A stretch of DNA of 64,000 nucleotides from contig CANHCQ010000004.1 of assembly GCA_947459215.1 (NCBI GenBank), positions 62,001 to 126,000 on the forward strand, read 5' to 3'. This document shows positions 11,590 to 20,847 of this stretch, one piece after another; position 1 is the first letter of the stretch; the number at the start of each line of letters is the position of its first letter. The position numbers were made by a program, and so were the translations under genes. The stretch comes from Phycisphaerales bacterium (GTDB lineage: Bacteria; Planctomycetota; Phycisphaerae; Phycisphaerales; UBA1924). A model generated the notes under the pieces. The model was given only the letters and a program-made list of their open reading frames with translations, was not told the DNA's origin and did no database searches.

Positions 11590-12591
11590 ATGATGGGACC
11601 TGCCCCCCCAAACGCCGATCTTGTCTTTCCCCGACGCGGCATCCCGCCCGGGCCGAGCGAACCGATGACCCCGCGGGCCTTGCAACAACTGTCCCTCTCC
11701 GACGCCGCGAGCGTCATCGAGCTCTTCCGCGCTGGTGCCGCCGCCTGCCGCCAGGCGTCCTGCCGCCGCGGCTCCATCGACCTTATCCGGGCCCCCGGTC
11801 GCCTCATCGCCACCGGCGACCTGCACGACCACCCGCTGCATTTCAAGCGTCTGGTCGAGATGGCCCAGCTGGGCACCGAACACGCGCGCCACCTCACCCT
11901 GCACGAGATCATCCACCCGCCCAATCTCTACAACGGCGTGGACTACTCCTACCGCGCCCTCGCCCGCGTTGCCGCGCTCAAGTCGGAGTTCCCCGAGCAC
12001 GTCCACCTCCTGCTCGGGAACCACGAGCTGTCGCAGGTCTTCGGCGCCGGCATCATCAAGGACGGCGTCAAGGTCGTCGAGGCGTTCAACGCCGGGCTCG
12101 AGACCGTCTTCAATGCCGACGCCGCCGCTGTACTCGACGCCATCAAGGAGTTCGTGGTCGCGATGCCACTGGCGCTCCGGGTGGAGTGCAACCGGCCCGA
12201 TGGCAGCCGGGGCATCGACATCCTCTGCTCCCACTCGCTGCCCGGCCTGGCGATGATGAGCCGCTTCGATCCGAGCGTGCTCAGCCGCGAGCTGACCCCC
12301 GACGACTACCAGCCCCGCACCGGAGCGGCGCACATCATGGTCTGGGGCCGCGGGTACGACGCCGAGCAACTCGAAGACCTGGTCGAACGCTGGGGCGTGA
12401 ACTTGTTCATTCTCGGCCACGAGAAGGCACCCGACGGCGTCGCGCTGGTGCCGCCCAACGCGGTGGTGCTCAACAGCGATCACGACCGCGGTGTGTGCCT
12501 GGAGATCGACCTGTCGAACCCGCCCACCGCGCTGGAAGCGGTGCAGCGCGTGACAAGGCTCACAACCGATGCCGTGTTCGAGGATTCGTGA
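11590..12591 (+). CDS. Calcineurin-like metallophosphoesterase
   Basis: Predicted dinuclear-metal phosphohydrolase. The metal-binding blocks are visible: GDLHDHPLHF (near residue 77), LLGNHEL (near 145), SHSLPG and GHEKAP towards the C-terminus. This places it in the calcineurin-like superfamily; the substrate is unknown. The start is uncertain: tandem ATGs at 11590 and 11593, or ATG at 11665 (MTPRALQQL), none with a strong ribosome-binding site. The region before 11665 is less protein-like, so the shorter form is quite possible. Confidence 0.82.
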   Translation: MMGPAPPNADLVFPRRGIPPGPSEPMTPRALQQLSLSDAASVIELFRAGAAACRQASCRRGSIDLIRAPGRLIATGDLHDHPLHFKRLVEMAQLGTEHARHLTLHEIIHPPNLYNGVDYSYRALARVAALKSEFPEHVHLLLGNHELSQVFGAGIIKDGVKVVEAFNAGLETVFNADAAAVLDAIKEFVVAMPLALRVECNRPDGSRGIDILCSHSLPGLAMMSRFDPSVLSRELTPDDYQPRTGAAHIMVWGRGYDAEQLEDLVERWGVNLFILGHEKAPDGVALVPPNAVVLNSDHDRGVCLEIDLSNPPTALEAVQRVTRLTTDAVFEDS

Positions 12592-12682
12592 TTCCCCGCA
12601 GAGCCGCTGGCTTCCGCCCGCGGCTCTGAGAAGTGCGCTCGAAAACGCAATGTCGACGTGAACCTCGTCCCGATGACGGAGC

Positions 12683-13165
12683 ATGCAATACGTGCTCCTT
12701 CTCGCCGCCGCCCTTGCCGGCGCGCTGCTCCCGATCCAGGCTGCGTGCAACACCAAGATGGGCACGCACTTGCAGCAGCCGATCCACGCGACCGTGCTCA
12801 GCTTTCTCGTCGGCCTGATCACCATGCTCCTCATCGCGATCGCGATGCGTCAGCCTGCGCCGGCACCCGCCAAGATCCTCGGCGCCCCGTGGTGGGCACA
12901 TGTCGCGGGCGTCTTGGGCGCGACGTACGTCGCCAGTTCCATCATCCTCACCCCCAAGCTCGGCGTGGTGGCGCTCACCGGAGCCGTGCTCGCCGGGCAG
13001 ATGATCGTCGCCGTCACGCTCGATCACTTCGGCTGGCTGGGACTGAAGCAGAACCCCGTCACCCCGATGAAGGGGCTGGGCATCGCGCTTTTGATCGCCG
13101 GGGTGCTACTCATCCGCGGCTCCGCGGCCCCGGCGCCGACCGATACGGCCGCGACCGCTCGCTGA
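12683..13165 (+). CDS. DMT-family small permease (YdcZ/DUF606 type)
   Basis: 160 residues with about five transmembrane helices, matching the half-size EamA/DUF606 (YdcZ) transporter family. The N-terminus (LLPIQAACNTKMG) carries the Asn-rich motif found after the first helix of these proteins, and later helices hold SIILTPKLGVVAL and GAVLAGQMIVA. Members usually act as homo- or heterodimers; no second half-size partner lies next to it. The substrate is unknown. 46 bases separate it from the following SGNH hydrolase gene, which has its own promoter-like hexamer. Confidence 0.82.
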   Translation: MQYVLLLAAALAGALLPIQAACNTKMGTHLQQPIHATVLSFLVGLITMLLIAIAMRQPAPAPAKILGAPWWAHVAGVLGATYVASSIILTPKLGVVALTGAVLAGQMIVAVTLDHFGWLGLKQNPVTPMKGLGIALLIAGVLLIRGSAAPAPTDTAATAR

Positions 13166-13211
13166 ACACGCATACCCCGCGAGGACATCGACACCTCGAG
13201 TAAAATCCGGC

Positions 13212-14024
13212 ATGCTCTACCTCAGCTGCCTTGTCCTGCGCGTGCTTGCCCTGTGTGTGTTCGCCGACCCGGCCGCGCCGAGCGCGCAGCCGGCTCCGCA
13301 AGTCGCCCCCGCCACCAACGCCGCGAATGCGGCCAACACCGCCATCGGCCACGAATCCCGCCCTGACAAGTGGTGGATCGACCGCCACGAGTCCTTCAAC
13401 GCCCGCGCCAAGCAGGGGGCGGAGAAGGGTGACATCGACCTCATTTTCATGGGCGACTCGATCACCCAGGGCTGGGAGGGCGCGGGCAAGGGCGTCTGGG
13501 CCGAGTTCTACGCCAAACGCAACGCCGCCAACATGGGCATCGGCGGCGACCGCACCCAGCACCTGCTCTATCGCATTGCCCACGGCAACCTCGACGGCCT
13601 CGCCTCCCCAACGGCCGGGAACACCCCGAAGCTGCTGGTTCTGATGATCGGCACCAACAACACATCGTCGAGCCCCACGGTGCGATCGAACAGCTCGAAC
13701 GAGATCAACGAGGGCGTCCGCGCGGTCGTCAAGGCCATCCGCGACAAGCTGCCGAAGACCCACATCCTGATCCTGGGGATCTTCCCCCGGGGCGAGAAGC
13801 CCAACCCGCAGCGGACGGTTGTCGAGGAGGCCAACGCGCTGCTCGCGACCATCGCCGACGAGAACACATCCTTCAAGGACATCTCGGAAGTCTTTATGCG
13901 GGAGGACGGCGTCATCGGCAAGGACATCATGCCGGATTTCCTCCACCTCTCCGACGCGGGCTACCTCCGATGGGCCGAGGCCATCGAGGCGGAGATCGCC
14001 AGGCACGTCGGGGCGAAAAACTAG
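13212..14024 (+). CDS. Secreted SGNH/GDSL hydrolase (PAF-acetylhydrolase-like)
   Basis: 270 residues with a signal peptide of about 18 residues. The SGNH catalytic blocks are all present: block I GDSITQGW (nucleophile Ser near residue 80), block II GIGGDRTQH, block III IGTNN and block V DFLHLSDAGY with the Asp-His pair. The order and spacing resemble the platelet-activating-factor acetylhydrolase gamma-type esterases that deacylate sugars or lipids; the actual substrate is unknown. TAAAAT (13201-13206) is five bases before the ATG. A long hairpin repeat follows the stop codon. Confidence 0.88.
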   Translation: MLYLSCLVLRVLALCVFADPAAPSAQPAPQVAPATNAANAANTAIGHESRPDKWWIDRHESFNARAKQGAEKGDIDLIFMGDSITQGWEGAGKGVWAEFYAKRNAANMGIGGDRTQHLLYRIAHGNLDGLASPTAGNTPKLLVLMIGTNNTSSSPTVRSNSSNEINEGVRAVVKAIRDKLPKTHILILGIFPRGEKPNPQRTVVEEANALLATIADENTSFKDISEVFMREDGVIGKDIMPDFLHLSDAGYLRWAEAIEAEIARHVGAKN

Positions 14025-14030
14025 GACGAA

Positions 14031-14116
14031 CCACAGAGACGCAGAGGCACAGAGAGAATTCCAGGGGCTGGATCGACCAGCCCCTGATCCCTCTCTGTGC
14101 CTCTGTGTCTCCGTGG
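14031..14116. repeat. Long hairpin repeat of the CACAGAG/CTCTGTG family
   Basis: An 86-base near-perfect hairpin. The outer arms are CCACAGAGACGCAGAGGCAC (from 14031) and GTGCCTCTGTGTCTCCGTGG (ending 14116). The inner stem is CAGGGGCTGG (14062-14071), loop ATCGA, CCAGCCCCTG (14077-14086). Related interspersed repeats are widespread in environmental bacteria. It lies in the gap between the SGNH hydrolase and murA. Confidence 0.75.
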
Positions 14117-14257
14117 TGAATCAGGCCCCTTCAAAACCGCGCTCCGACGCGCTTCCCATCCGATATAGACTCGCGCCGGGTCATGGATGGTCCGGGCTTG
14201 TATTTCCGGGTGCGGGAACACGCGGCTTGCCGCGTGAGGCTGGCGGAGGCTCTCAGT

Positions 14258-15604
14258 ATGGATACGTTCCTCATCGAAGGCGGCAAGCGGCTCGAGGGCT
14301 CCCTCCGCGTGTTCGGCAGCAAGAACGCCGCTCTCCCCGAGATGTGCGCCGCCCTGCTGACCAACCAACCCGTCACCCTGCGCGACGTTCCCATCCTCGC
14401 CGATATCAAGTCCCTCCGCAACCTCCTGGGCGAACTGGGTTGCATCGGCGAGCACGCCGGCCCGGCTGGTCAGGCCGTGATGCGGCTGCACACCCAGGAC
14501 GAATCGCACGAGAAGTCCCACGCCCGCTACGAGATCGTCCGCACCATGCGGGCCAGCATCAGCACCCTCGGCCCGATGGTCGCTCGCCGCGGGTTTGCAC
14601 GGGTGTCCATGCCCGGCGGCTGCGCCATCGGCGACCGCCCGGTCGATCTGCACCTCCGAGGCCTCGCCGCCCTCGGCGCGGAGATCACCCTCGACGGCGG
14701 CGACATCACCGCCCGCGCCCCCAAGAAGGGCCTCAAGGGCGCCACCATCTTCCTCGGCGGCCAGTTCGGCTCGACCGTGCTCGGCACCGCCAACGTGATG
14801 TGTGCCGCCACGCTCGCCAAGGGCACCACCGTCATCGAGTCCGCGGCCTGCGAGCCCGAGATCGTGGACCTGGCCGTCATGCTCATCAAGATGGGCGCCA
14901 AGATCAGCGGCCACGGCTCGCCGCGATTGGTCATCGAGGGCGTCGACGAACTCAAGGGCGTTGACCACACCGTCATGGCCGACCGCATCGAGGCCGGCAC
15001 CTTCATGCTCGCCAGCGCGATCACCAATGGCGACGTGACCCTTGAGAACTGTCCGATCGACGCGATGCTCGCGGTGAAGGACAAGCTGCTGGCGATGGGC
15101 ATCCATCTCGCCGTCACGCCGGGTGCGAACAACGACTTGCTTCGCGCCACGGTCCGCGTTACCAGCGCTCGCACGCTCAAGCCGGTGGAGTTCACCACCC
15201 AGCCGCACCCGGGATTCCCGACGGACATCCAGGCCCAGATGATGGCGACGCTCACGCTCGCCGACGGCAACAGCGTCATCACCGAACGCATCTTCCCCGA
15301 GCGGTTCCTGCATGTCGCCGAGCTTTCACGCATGGGCGCGAAGCTGATGCGTCAGGGTGCGACCGTGATCGTCAGCGGCGTGAAGAAGCTGGTCGGCGCG
15401 CCGGTCATGGCGAGCGACCTGCGTGCGTCGGCGGGCCTCGTCCTCGCGGGCCTTGCCGCCGAGGGCACGACGATCATCAACCGCGTCTACCACTTGGACC
15501 GCGGCTATGAAAAGATGGAAGACCGCCTTGCCAAGCTCGGCGCCAACATCCGTCGCGTGGATGACAAGGACCTGCCCGCGAACCTGACCGGCGGCGGGGA
15601 CTGA
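14258..15604 (+). CDS. murA: UDP-N-acetylglucosamine 1-carboxyvinyltransferase
   Basis: First committed step of peptidoglycan synthesis: transfers enolpyruvate from PEP to UDP-GlcNAc. 448 residues, somewhat longer than the usual 420 or so. The N-terminus FLIEGGKRLEGSLRVFGSKNA and the active-site loop MPGGCAIGDRPVDLHLRGL are diagnostic; the catalytic Cys is present (near residue 127), so the enzyme should be of the fosfomycin-sensitive type. The start at 14258 is chosen because homology begins there; an upstream in-frame ATG at 14183 adds 25 unconvincing residues. The presence of murA fits a planctomycete that makes a peptidoglycan wall. Confidence 0.96.
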   Translation: MDTFLIEGGKRLEGSLRVFGSKNAALPEMCAALLTNQPVTLRDVPILADIKSLRNLLGELGCIGEHAGPAGQAVMRLHTQDESHEKSHARYEIVRTMRASISTLGPMVARRGFARVSMPGGCAIGDRPVDLHLRGLAALGAEITLDGGDITARAPKKGLKGATIFLGGQFGSTVLGTANVMCAATLAKGTTVIESAACEPEIVDLAVMLIKMGAKISGHGSPRLVIEGVDELKGVDHTVMADRIEAGTFMLASAITNGDVTLENCPIDAMLAVKDKLLAMGIHLAVTPGANNDLLRATVRVTSARTLKPVEFTTQPHPGFPTDIQAQMMATLTLADGNSVITERIFPERFLHVAELSRMGAKLMRQGATVIVSGVKKLVGAPVMASDLRASAGLVLAGLAAEGTTIINRVYHLDRGYEKMEDRLAKLGANIRRVDDKDLPANLTGGGD

Positions 15605-15648
15605 TCGATCAGGCGTTTCGCAGACGGCGGAGCACCCTGCGCGGCGGA

Positions 15649-17232
15649 CTAGTGTCCGCCGCTCTTCTTGGCGTCCTTCTTGTCGTCCTTCTTGGCCTCG
15701 CCGTGGCCGCCGTCCTTCTTGCCGCCGGCCATTTTGGCGGCCATGGCGTCGGACAGGGCGTACGTGAGCTTCTTCTTGGTGAGCGCTGTCGCAGCACCGA
15801 GGCCGGACTTTGGCGCGGCGTGGTCGTCCACCGCGTCGTGATGATCGCCCTTCACGACGCCGTGCTCGTCGCTGTGCTCGTCGGCGTGCGGCTCACCATG
15901 ATCATCAGCCGCCGCACCGTGCGAGGCGTGCGTCCCGGAGATCAATCCGATCGGCGTCTTTGCTGCCACCGGCTGCTCGGGCTTCTGCAACATCAGGCGA
16001 TAGCCCCACACCAGCGTCGCCAGGAAGATCGTGTTCAAGCCAAGCCAACCGACGGTGTCACGCACCATCTTCGGCTTGCCCGCGAGCGGCTTGGCGAGCG
16101 CTGCCGCGACGCCAGCCGAACGCTTGCCCATCGCTTCGCGGGCACGCGTGAACACCGACGGACCCTTCGGCTTCGCAGGAACGATGGGTGCAGCAGCAGC
16201 AACTGCCGCAGCGACGGCCGGAGCCGGGGCCGAAGACGAGGCCGGCGACAAGGTTGGTGTCGAGACCGGGGCCGGAGCGGACGCGGGAACCGCGGGCCGT
16301 GCAGAAGCAGCCGCCGGTGCGATCGCTTCAGCCGCCGGTGCAGGCGCGGCTTCCGGAGCCGAGGGAGCCGATGCGTGCACTGGCACGGCCGCGCTCTGGG
16401 CAGGACTGTCAGCGTTGACGTCGGCATCGCCGGCGAGCAATTCATCGGTGAGCCGCGCGAGCTGATCATCCAACGCGGCGATGTCGCCCGGCACTTCCAC
16501 CCCGCCCAAATGGGCCGGTTTGAGGTCCGCCACCACAGGCTCGGGCGCGGCGGGCTGAACGCCGGAGGGTTCGATCACATCTTCGACGGCCTGCGTGGCT
16601 TGCGGCTCGGGCGCGGATGGCGCAGGCGCCGCCACTTCCGGCATGCTCGCTGGGGTCGAAGCCGCTTGAGGTATTGAATCGCTTCCCGGCGGCTCAACGC
16701 CAAGCGCGGGCGCGGCTGCGTCCGGTGCCGCACTCGCGATCGCTCCGGTCGCGGCGGCCGCGGCGTCATCCGAGGCGGTTTCTTCGTGTACTGATTCTGC
16801 GACCGGTGGGTCCGACACGATCGGCGCAGCTGCAGGGACCGGCTCGCTCACCGCGTCCGGGGTTGCCGCGGGTTCGTTGGCAGCGGCTTCTGCCGCGTCA
16901 GCCTTCACCAGCGACTCGGCAAGGTCGGCAAGCGGACCCTCCGCTGCTGGTTCGGCATCGACAAACTGGCTCACCAGCGTGTCCACCTGGGCCTCGATCG
17001 CCTTCACCGCATCCTCGGCTGCGTCCACAGCGGAGTCGGGTGCGGGTGCGCCGGCGACCGGGACACCCGGCTGCACGAGCGGGGCGGCGTCAACCGCTGG
17101 CGCGCTTGTGTCGGTCGCGCTCGACTTCGGTGCTTCGGCGAGCAGGGCGTCCAACTGCGCGTCGAGCGACGCCAGCTCATCTGCTGGTTCGCCCGCCTTC
17201 GGCGCGCCGGGTTGGTTGCCTGCCTGCGACAT
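15649..17232 (-). CDS. Disordered Ala/Pro-rich acidic protein with one membrane helix and His-rich tail
   Basis: 527 residues. Residues 1 to about 390 are low-complexity Ala/Pro/Glu/Asp sequence with two short leucine-heptad-like acidic segments (SLDAQLDALLAEAP and ALDDQLARLTDELLAG). A basic stretch and one transmembrane helix (LGLNTIFLATLVWGYRLML, near 420-440) follow. The tail is rich in His and acidic residues (about ten His in 40), then Lys-rich, ending GGH. There is no signal peptide, so the long N-terminus is probably cytoplasmic and the His tail extracytoplasmic, possibly metal-binding (inference). ATG at 17232 with GGAGG upstream. Convergent with murA. Confidence 0.65.
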   Translation of the reverse strand: MSQAGNQPGAPKAGEPADELASLDAQLDALLAEAPKSSATDTSAPAVDAAPLVQPGVPVAGAPAPDSAVDAAEDAVKAIEAQVDTLVSQFVDAEPAAEGPLADLAESLVKADAAEAAANEPAATPDAVSEPVPAAAPIVSDPPVAESVHEETASDDAAAAATGAIASAAPDAAAPALGVEPPGSDSIPQAASTPASMPEVAAPAPSAPEPQATQAVEDVIEPSGVQPAAPEPVVADLKPAHLGGVEVPGDIAALDDQLARLTDELLAGDADVNADSPAQSAAVPVHASAPSAPEAAPAPAAEAIAPAAASARPAVPASAPAPVSTPTLSPASSSAPAPAVAAAVAAAAPIVPAKPKGPSVFTRAREAMGKRSAGVAAALAKPLAGKPKMVRDTVGWLGLNTIFLATLVWGYRLMLQKPEQPVAAKTPIGLISGTHASHGAAADDHGEPHADEHSDEHGVVKGDHHDAVDDHAAPKSGLGAATALTKKKLTYALSDAMAAKMAGGKKDGGHGEAKKDDKKDAKKSGGH

Positions 17233-17442
17233 CGTGCCTCCAGAACACGCCCGAACGGGTTCGCCACCCGAGCGCATCCTCGCTTCTCGCCTTATCGACC
17301 AAGTGGCCGAGCCGGTCCACCACGGGGAACTCTATCGGACCATTGTCTGCCACTTTCAGGCCACAAGAACCGACATTCCCGGTGATTCCTCGGCATTCCC
17401 GGCGCGTCTGCGCGCTCTCGGACCTTCCTCTATCCTCTACCC

Positions 17443-18174
17443 GTGGCCATCCACCGCATCCTTCTCGAAGACCTTGCACCCCAGATCGGCGTCCGAATCG
17501 TCATCGGCGGCGACGAGGCCCACCACGCCGCCCGCGTGAAGCGTTCCGAGGTCGGCGACCCCATCAACCTCCTCAACGGCCGCGGTCTGCACGCATCAGC
17601 CGTGATCCGCGATATCCGAAAGTCTCGTCAAGGCACATGGGAGCTCGAGGTTGAGGTAACGAGCATCACGATCGAGGAACGCGCTGGTCCGCGGATCGAG
17701 GTGCTCGCCGCCGCGGCGAAGGGTGACCGGCTCGAAGAAATGATCGACGGCCTGTCGCAGGTCGGCGCCGACGCATATCGACCGCTGCTGACCCGACGCA
17801 CCGTCGTGGACCCGCGCGAAGGGAAAATGAACCGGCTCCGACGCGTAGCCGCCGAGAGTCTGAAGCAGTGCGGCCGGGGCTGGCTGCTGGAGATCGAGGA
17901 CGCGATCACGTTCGCCGAAGCGATCAAGCCGACGCCGGGCACGTTGGTGCTCGCCGCCGACGCGAGCGGCGCGTCGCTGCCCGCCTCGGCGGTCGCGACG
18001 GCGGATCGCGTGGTGCTGCTCGTCGGCCCCGAGGGTGGCTTCAGCGACGAGGAGTTTGCCCAGCTCAAGGCCGCGGGCGTGACGCTGTTCCGATTCGCGC
18101 CGCACGTGCTGCGGGTCGAGACCGCGGCCGTGGTCGGCGCGGCGATGATCCGCACACTCCCCTCTCCGCGCTAG
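17443..18174 (+). CDS. rsmE: 16S rRNA (uracil1498-N3)-methyltransferase
   Basis: SPOUT-class methyltransferase acting on U1498 of 16S rRNA. 243 residues. Diagnostic motifs: HHAARVKRSEVGD near residue 26, KGDRLEEMIDGLSQVGAD near 92, and the SAM-binding knot GPEGGFSDEE (near 194) and LRVETAAV (near 226). The start is GTG at 17443, with TATCCT (17431-17436) six bases upstream. Its last codons and the stop lie inside a palindromic repeat, so the C-terminus Pro-Ser-Pro-Arg was probably created by the insertion. Confidence 0.94.
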   Translation: MAIHRILLEDLAPQIGVRIVIGGDEAHHAARVKRSEVGDPINLLNGRGLHASAVIRDIRKSRQGTWELEVEVTSITIEERAGPRIEVLAAAAKGDRLEEMIDGLSQVGADAYRPLLTRRTVVDPREGKMNRLRRVAAESLKQCGRGWLLEIEDAITFAEAIKPTPGTLVLAADASGASLPASAVATADRVVLLVGPEGGFSDEEFAQLKAAGVTLFRFAPHVLRVETAAVVGAAMIRTLPSPR

Positions 18175-18320
18175 CGGGGAGGGGTGGCCGAGGCTCGGCG
18201 AGGCCGGGGTGGGGTGTGGGACTCTCAGCTTCAGCGAAGGCTTCGATCCCGACGCCCCCACTCCTGATGCGAGGCTTCGCCTCGCATCGGTCCTCTCCCC
18301 GCTATCGCGGGGGGAGGAGT
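18165..18320. repeat. Multi-hairpin intergenic repeat overlapping the rsmE stop
   Basis: A CCCCTCTCCGCG/CTAGCGGGGAGGGG palindrome (about 18169-18184) opens the element and TCCTCTCCCCGC/GCGGGGGGAGGA (about 18291-18318) closes it. In between is the hairpin GCGAGGC-TTC-GCCTCGC (near 18269-18285). This is the familiar shape of GC-rich interspersed repeats. It fills the rsmE-rnr gap. Confidence 0.65.
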
Positions 18321-18345
18321 TGCGAAACAACCGCTACTCTTCGCT

Positions 18346-20841
18346 ATGAGCCTCCGATTCCGCAAGCGTCTCCTCGAGCACCTCAAGCACGAGGATTACA
18401 CGCCGCGGAGCATCTCGCATCTGAAGGAAGACCTCGGCGTCGACGAGCAGGACTCGGCCGAGTTTGACGCTGCCGTCAAGACGCTCGCCGACGAGAAGGC
18501 CGTCGAAGTCTCGGCGACCGGGCTGATCGGATTGCCGTCGGTCGAAAAGATGGGCGGCACGGTCATCGGCACCTTCCGCAAGGCCATGAAGGGCTTCGGC
18601 TTCGTCCAGCCCGAGGTCGCGGTCCGCGAGGGCTCGATCTTTATTCCCGCCGAGGACACCGGCGATGCGCTCAGCGGCGACAAGGTCAAGGTTGCGGTCC
18701 GCCGCGACACGGGCCGAGCCCGCGCCGGGGCCGGTGATGGGCCGCAGTTTGTCGGGGCGATCGTCGAGGTCGTGAAGCGCAAGCGCACGAGCTTCTCTGG
18801 TCAGCTCGTGAAGCGCGGCCAGCAGTGGCTGGTCTTCCCCGACGGGCGCGAGGTCACCGAGCCGATCGTCGTCCGCGACGCCGCGGCGAAGAACGCGCCC
18901 GAGGGTTCCAAGGTCATCATCGAGTTGGTCGCGTATCCCCAGGCCAACGTCTTGGGCGAGGGCGTCATCACCAAGGTGCTCGGCGACGCCGGGCTTCCGG
19001 ACGTGGAGACGCAGGCGGTCATCGCGGCGTACGACCTGCCCGGTGAGTTCCCCGAGGAGTGCAACGACCAGGCCCGCGAGGTGACGGTCGTCTACGACGA
19101 GCAGATCGCGGAGTTCCAGAAGGTCGGAGCCAAGTGCTTCGACGACGAAGGCTGGGGCGGCCGCGCCGATCTCACCAACGACTTCATCATCACCATCGAC
19201 CCGCCGGACGCCAAGGACTACGACGACGCGATCAGCATCCGCCCGAGCAAGCACGTGCCCGGCGGGTGGGATCTGGCGGTCCACATCGCCGACGTGGCGC
19301 ACTTCATCCCGCCGGAGTCGGCGATTGATGTCGAGGCCAAGGACCGCTGCAACAGTGTGTACCTGCCGCGGCGGGTGATCCCGATGATCCCGGAGCTCTT
19401 GAGCAACGGCATCTGCTCGCTGCAGGAGGGCGTGTACCGCTTCTGCAAGACGGCGATGATGACGTACGACAAGTCGGGCGCGTGCGTGCTCGAGGGCGTG
19501 CAGAACACGCTCATCAAGAGCGCCAAGCGGCTGACGTACCTCGAAGCCCAGGCACTCATTGACGGCGATTTCAACGAGGCCCGCAAGCACGCCAAGACCC
19601 CGCCGCGGTACAGCGATCAGTTGATCGAGACGCTGCAGCAGATGGACGCGTGCGCCAAGGCCATCCAGGGCCGCCGCCAGCGCCAGGGGATGATCAGTCT
19701 CGAACTGCCCGACGTGGTGCTGATCTACGACGACAACGGCCACGTGGTCGACGCCGAGCGCGAAGACAACGCGTTCACCCACACGCTCATCGAGATGTTC
19801 ATGGTCGAGGCCAACGAGGTGCTGGCACGGCTGTTCGAGAAAGTCGGCGTGCCGCTCTTGCGTCGCACGCACCCAGACCCGACGCCCGGCGATGTGGACT
19901 CACTCCGCAAGGCCGCGATGGTGGCGGGATTCCGCATTCCCAAGAACCCGACGCGTGAGGAGCTGCAGGCGCTCTTGAACGCCACCCGCGGCACGCCCGC
20001 GAGCCGCGCTGTGCACATGGCCGTGCTGCGGACCATGAGCCGCGCGGAATACTCGCCGGCGATGATCGGCCACTTCGCGCTCGCCAGCGAGGCCTACGCG
20101 CACTTCACCAGCCCGATCCGGCGCTACGCCGACCTCACCGTGCACCGCGCACTGGCCGAGTATTTGCGTCAGACCGACAACGGCACGAAGCGTCCCAAGG
20201 GCGACGGCGAACGCCGCGAGCTGGGCCGCATCCTCCGTGATTCCAAGATGTGTCCCGATGAGTCCGAACTCGTCGAGATCGGGCGCCACGCGACCCGACG
20301 CGAGGAAGCGGCCACCGAAGCCGAGCGTGCCCTGCGCAGCTTCCTGGTGCTGCAGCTGCTCGAGAAGCACATCGGTGAGAGCTTTGATGCGGTCATCACC
20401 GGCCTCAATCCCCGCGGCATTTTCATCCAGATCGACAAGTACCTCGCCGAGGGCTTCGTCAAGAAGGAAGACCTGCCCGGCGACGTGACCCGAGGCAACA
20501 TGACCCCGTTCTGGCGTGTGGACCCCCGCACCGGCGCGCTCGTCGATGCAAGATCGGGACGCTCGTACAACATGGGCGACCGCGTGAGCGTGAAGATCGT
20601 GGCCGTCGATCTGCAGAAGCGGCAGATGGAGTGCGTCGTCGACAACGCCGAGGGGCGTGCCGCGGGCAAGATGAAGAAGATTGCCGACAAGCCCGGCGGC
20701 CTCGCGTTGGGCGGCGGCTTCGAGAAGGGCAAGGGCGCCGGCTTCAGCGGCCTGGGCCGTGATGGCAGCGCTCGACGCAGCCAGAAGAGCAAGTCCCGCG
20801 ACAAGGGCAAGCCGGATTGGCGTCGCGACAAGGGAAGGTAG
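18346..20841 (+). CDS. rnr: Ribonuclease R
   Basis: Processive 3'-5' exoribonuclease of the RNB family that degrades structured RNA. 831 residues. Order: N-terminal helical domain (1-80), cold-shock/OB domains (about 85-250), RNB catalytic domain with the Asp cluster DPPDAKDYDDAI (near 287) and the HFTSPIRRYADL motif (near 590), S1 domain (about 680-765), then a basic Gly/Lys/Arg-rich tail typical of RNase R, ending RRDKGR. TACTCT (18335-18340) is five bases before the ATG. Convergent with the DUF5658 gene, which ends six bases away. Confidence 0.96.
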   Translation: MSLRFRKRLLEHLKHEDYTPRSISHLKEDLGVDEQDSAEFDAAVKTLADEKAVEVSATGLIGLPSVEKMGGTVIGTFRKAMKGFGFVQPEVAVREGSIFIPAEDTGDALSGDKVKVAVRRDTGRARAGAGDGPQFVGAIVEVVKRKRTSFSGQLVKRGQQWLVFPDGREVTEPIVVRDAAAKNAPEGSKVIIELVAYPQANVLGEGVITKVLGDAGLPDVETQAVIAAYDLPGEFPEECNDQAREVTVVYDEQIAEFQKVGAKCFDDEGWGGRADLTNDFIITIDPPDAKDYDDAISIRPSKHVPGGWDLAVHIADVAHFIPPESAIDVEAKDRCNSVYLPRRVIPMIPELLSNGICSLQEGVYRFCKTAMMTYDKSGACVLEGVQNTLIKSAKRLTYLEAQALIDGDFNEARKHAKTPPRYSDQLIETLQQMDACAKAIQGRRQRQGMISLELPDVVLIYDDNGHVVDAEREDNAFTHTLIEMFMVEANEVLARLFEKVGVPLLRRTHPDPTPGDVDSLRKAAMVAGFRIPKNPTREELQALLNATRGTPASRAVHMAVLRTMSRAEYSPAMIGHFALASEAYAHFTSPIRRYADLTVHRALAEYLRQTDNGTKRPKGDGERRELGRILRDSKMCPDESELVEIGRHATRREEAATEAERALRSFLVLQLLEKHIGESFDAVITGLNPRGIFIQIDKYLAEGFVKKEDLPGDVTRGNMTPFWRVDPRTGALVDARSGRSYNMGDRVSVKIVAVDLQKRQMECVVDNAEGRAAGKMKKIADKPGGLALGGGFEKGKGAGFSGLGRDGSARRSQKSKSRDKGKPDWRRDKGR

Positions 20842-20847
20842 GAGTCG

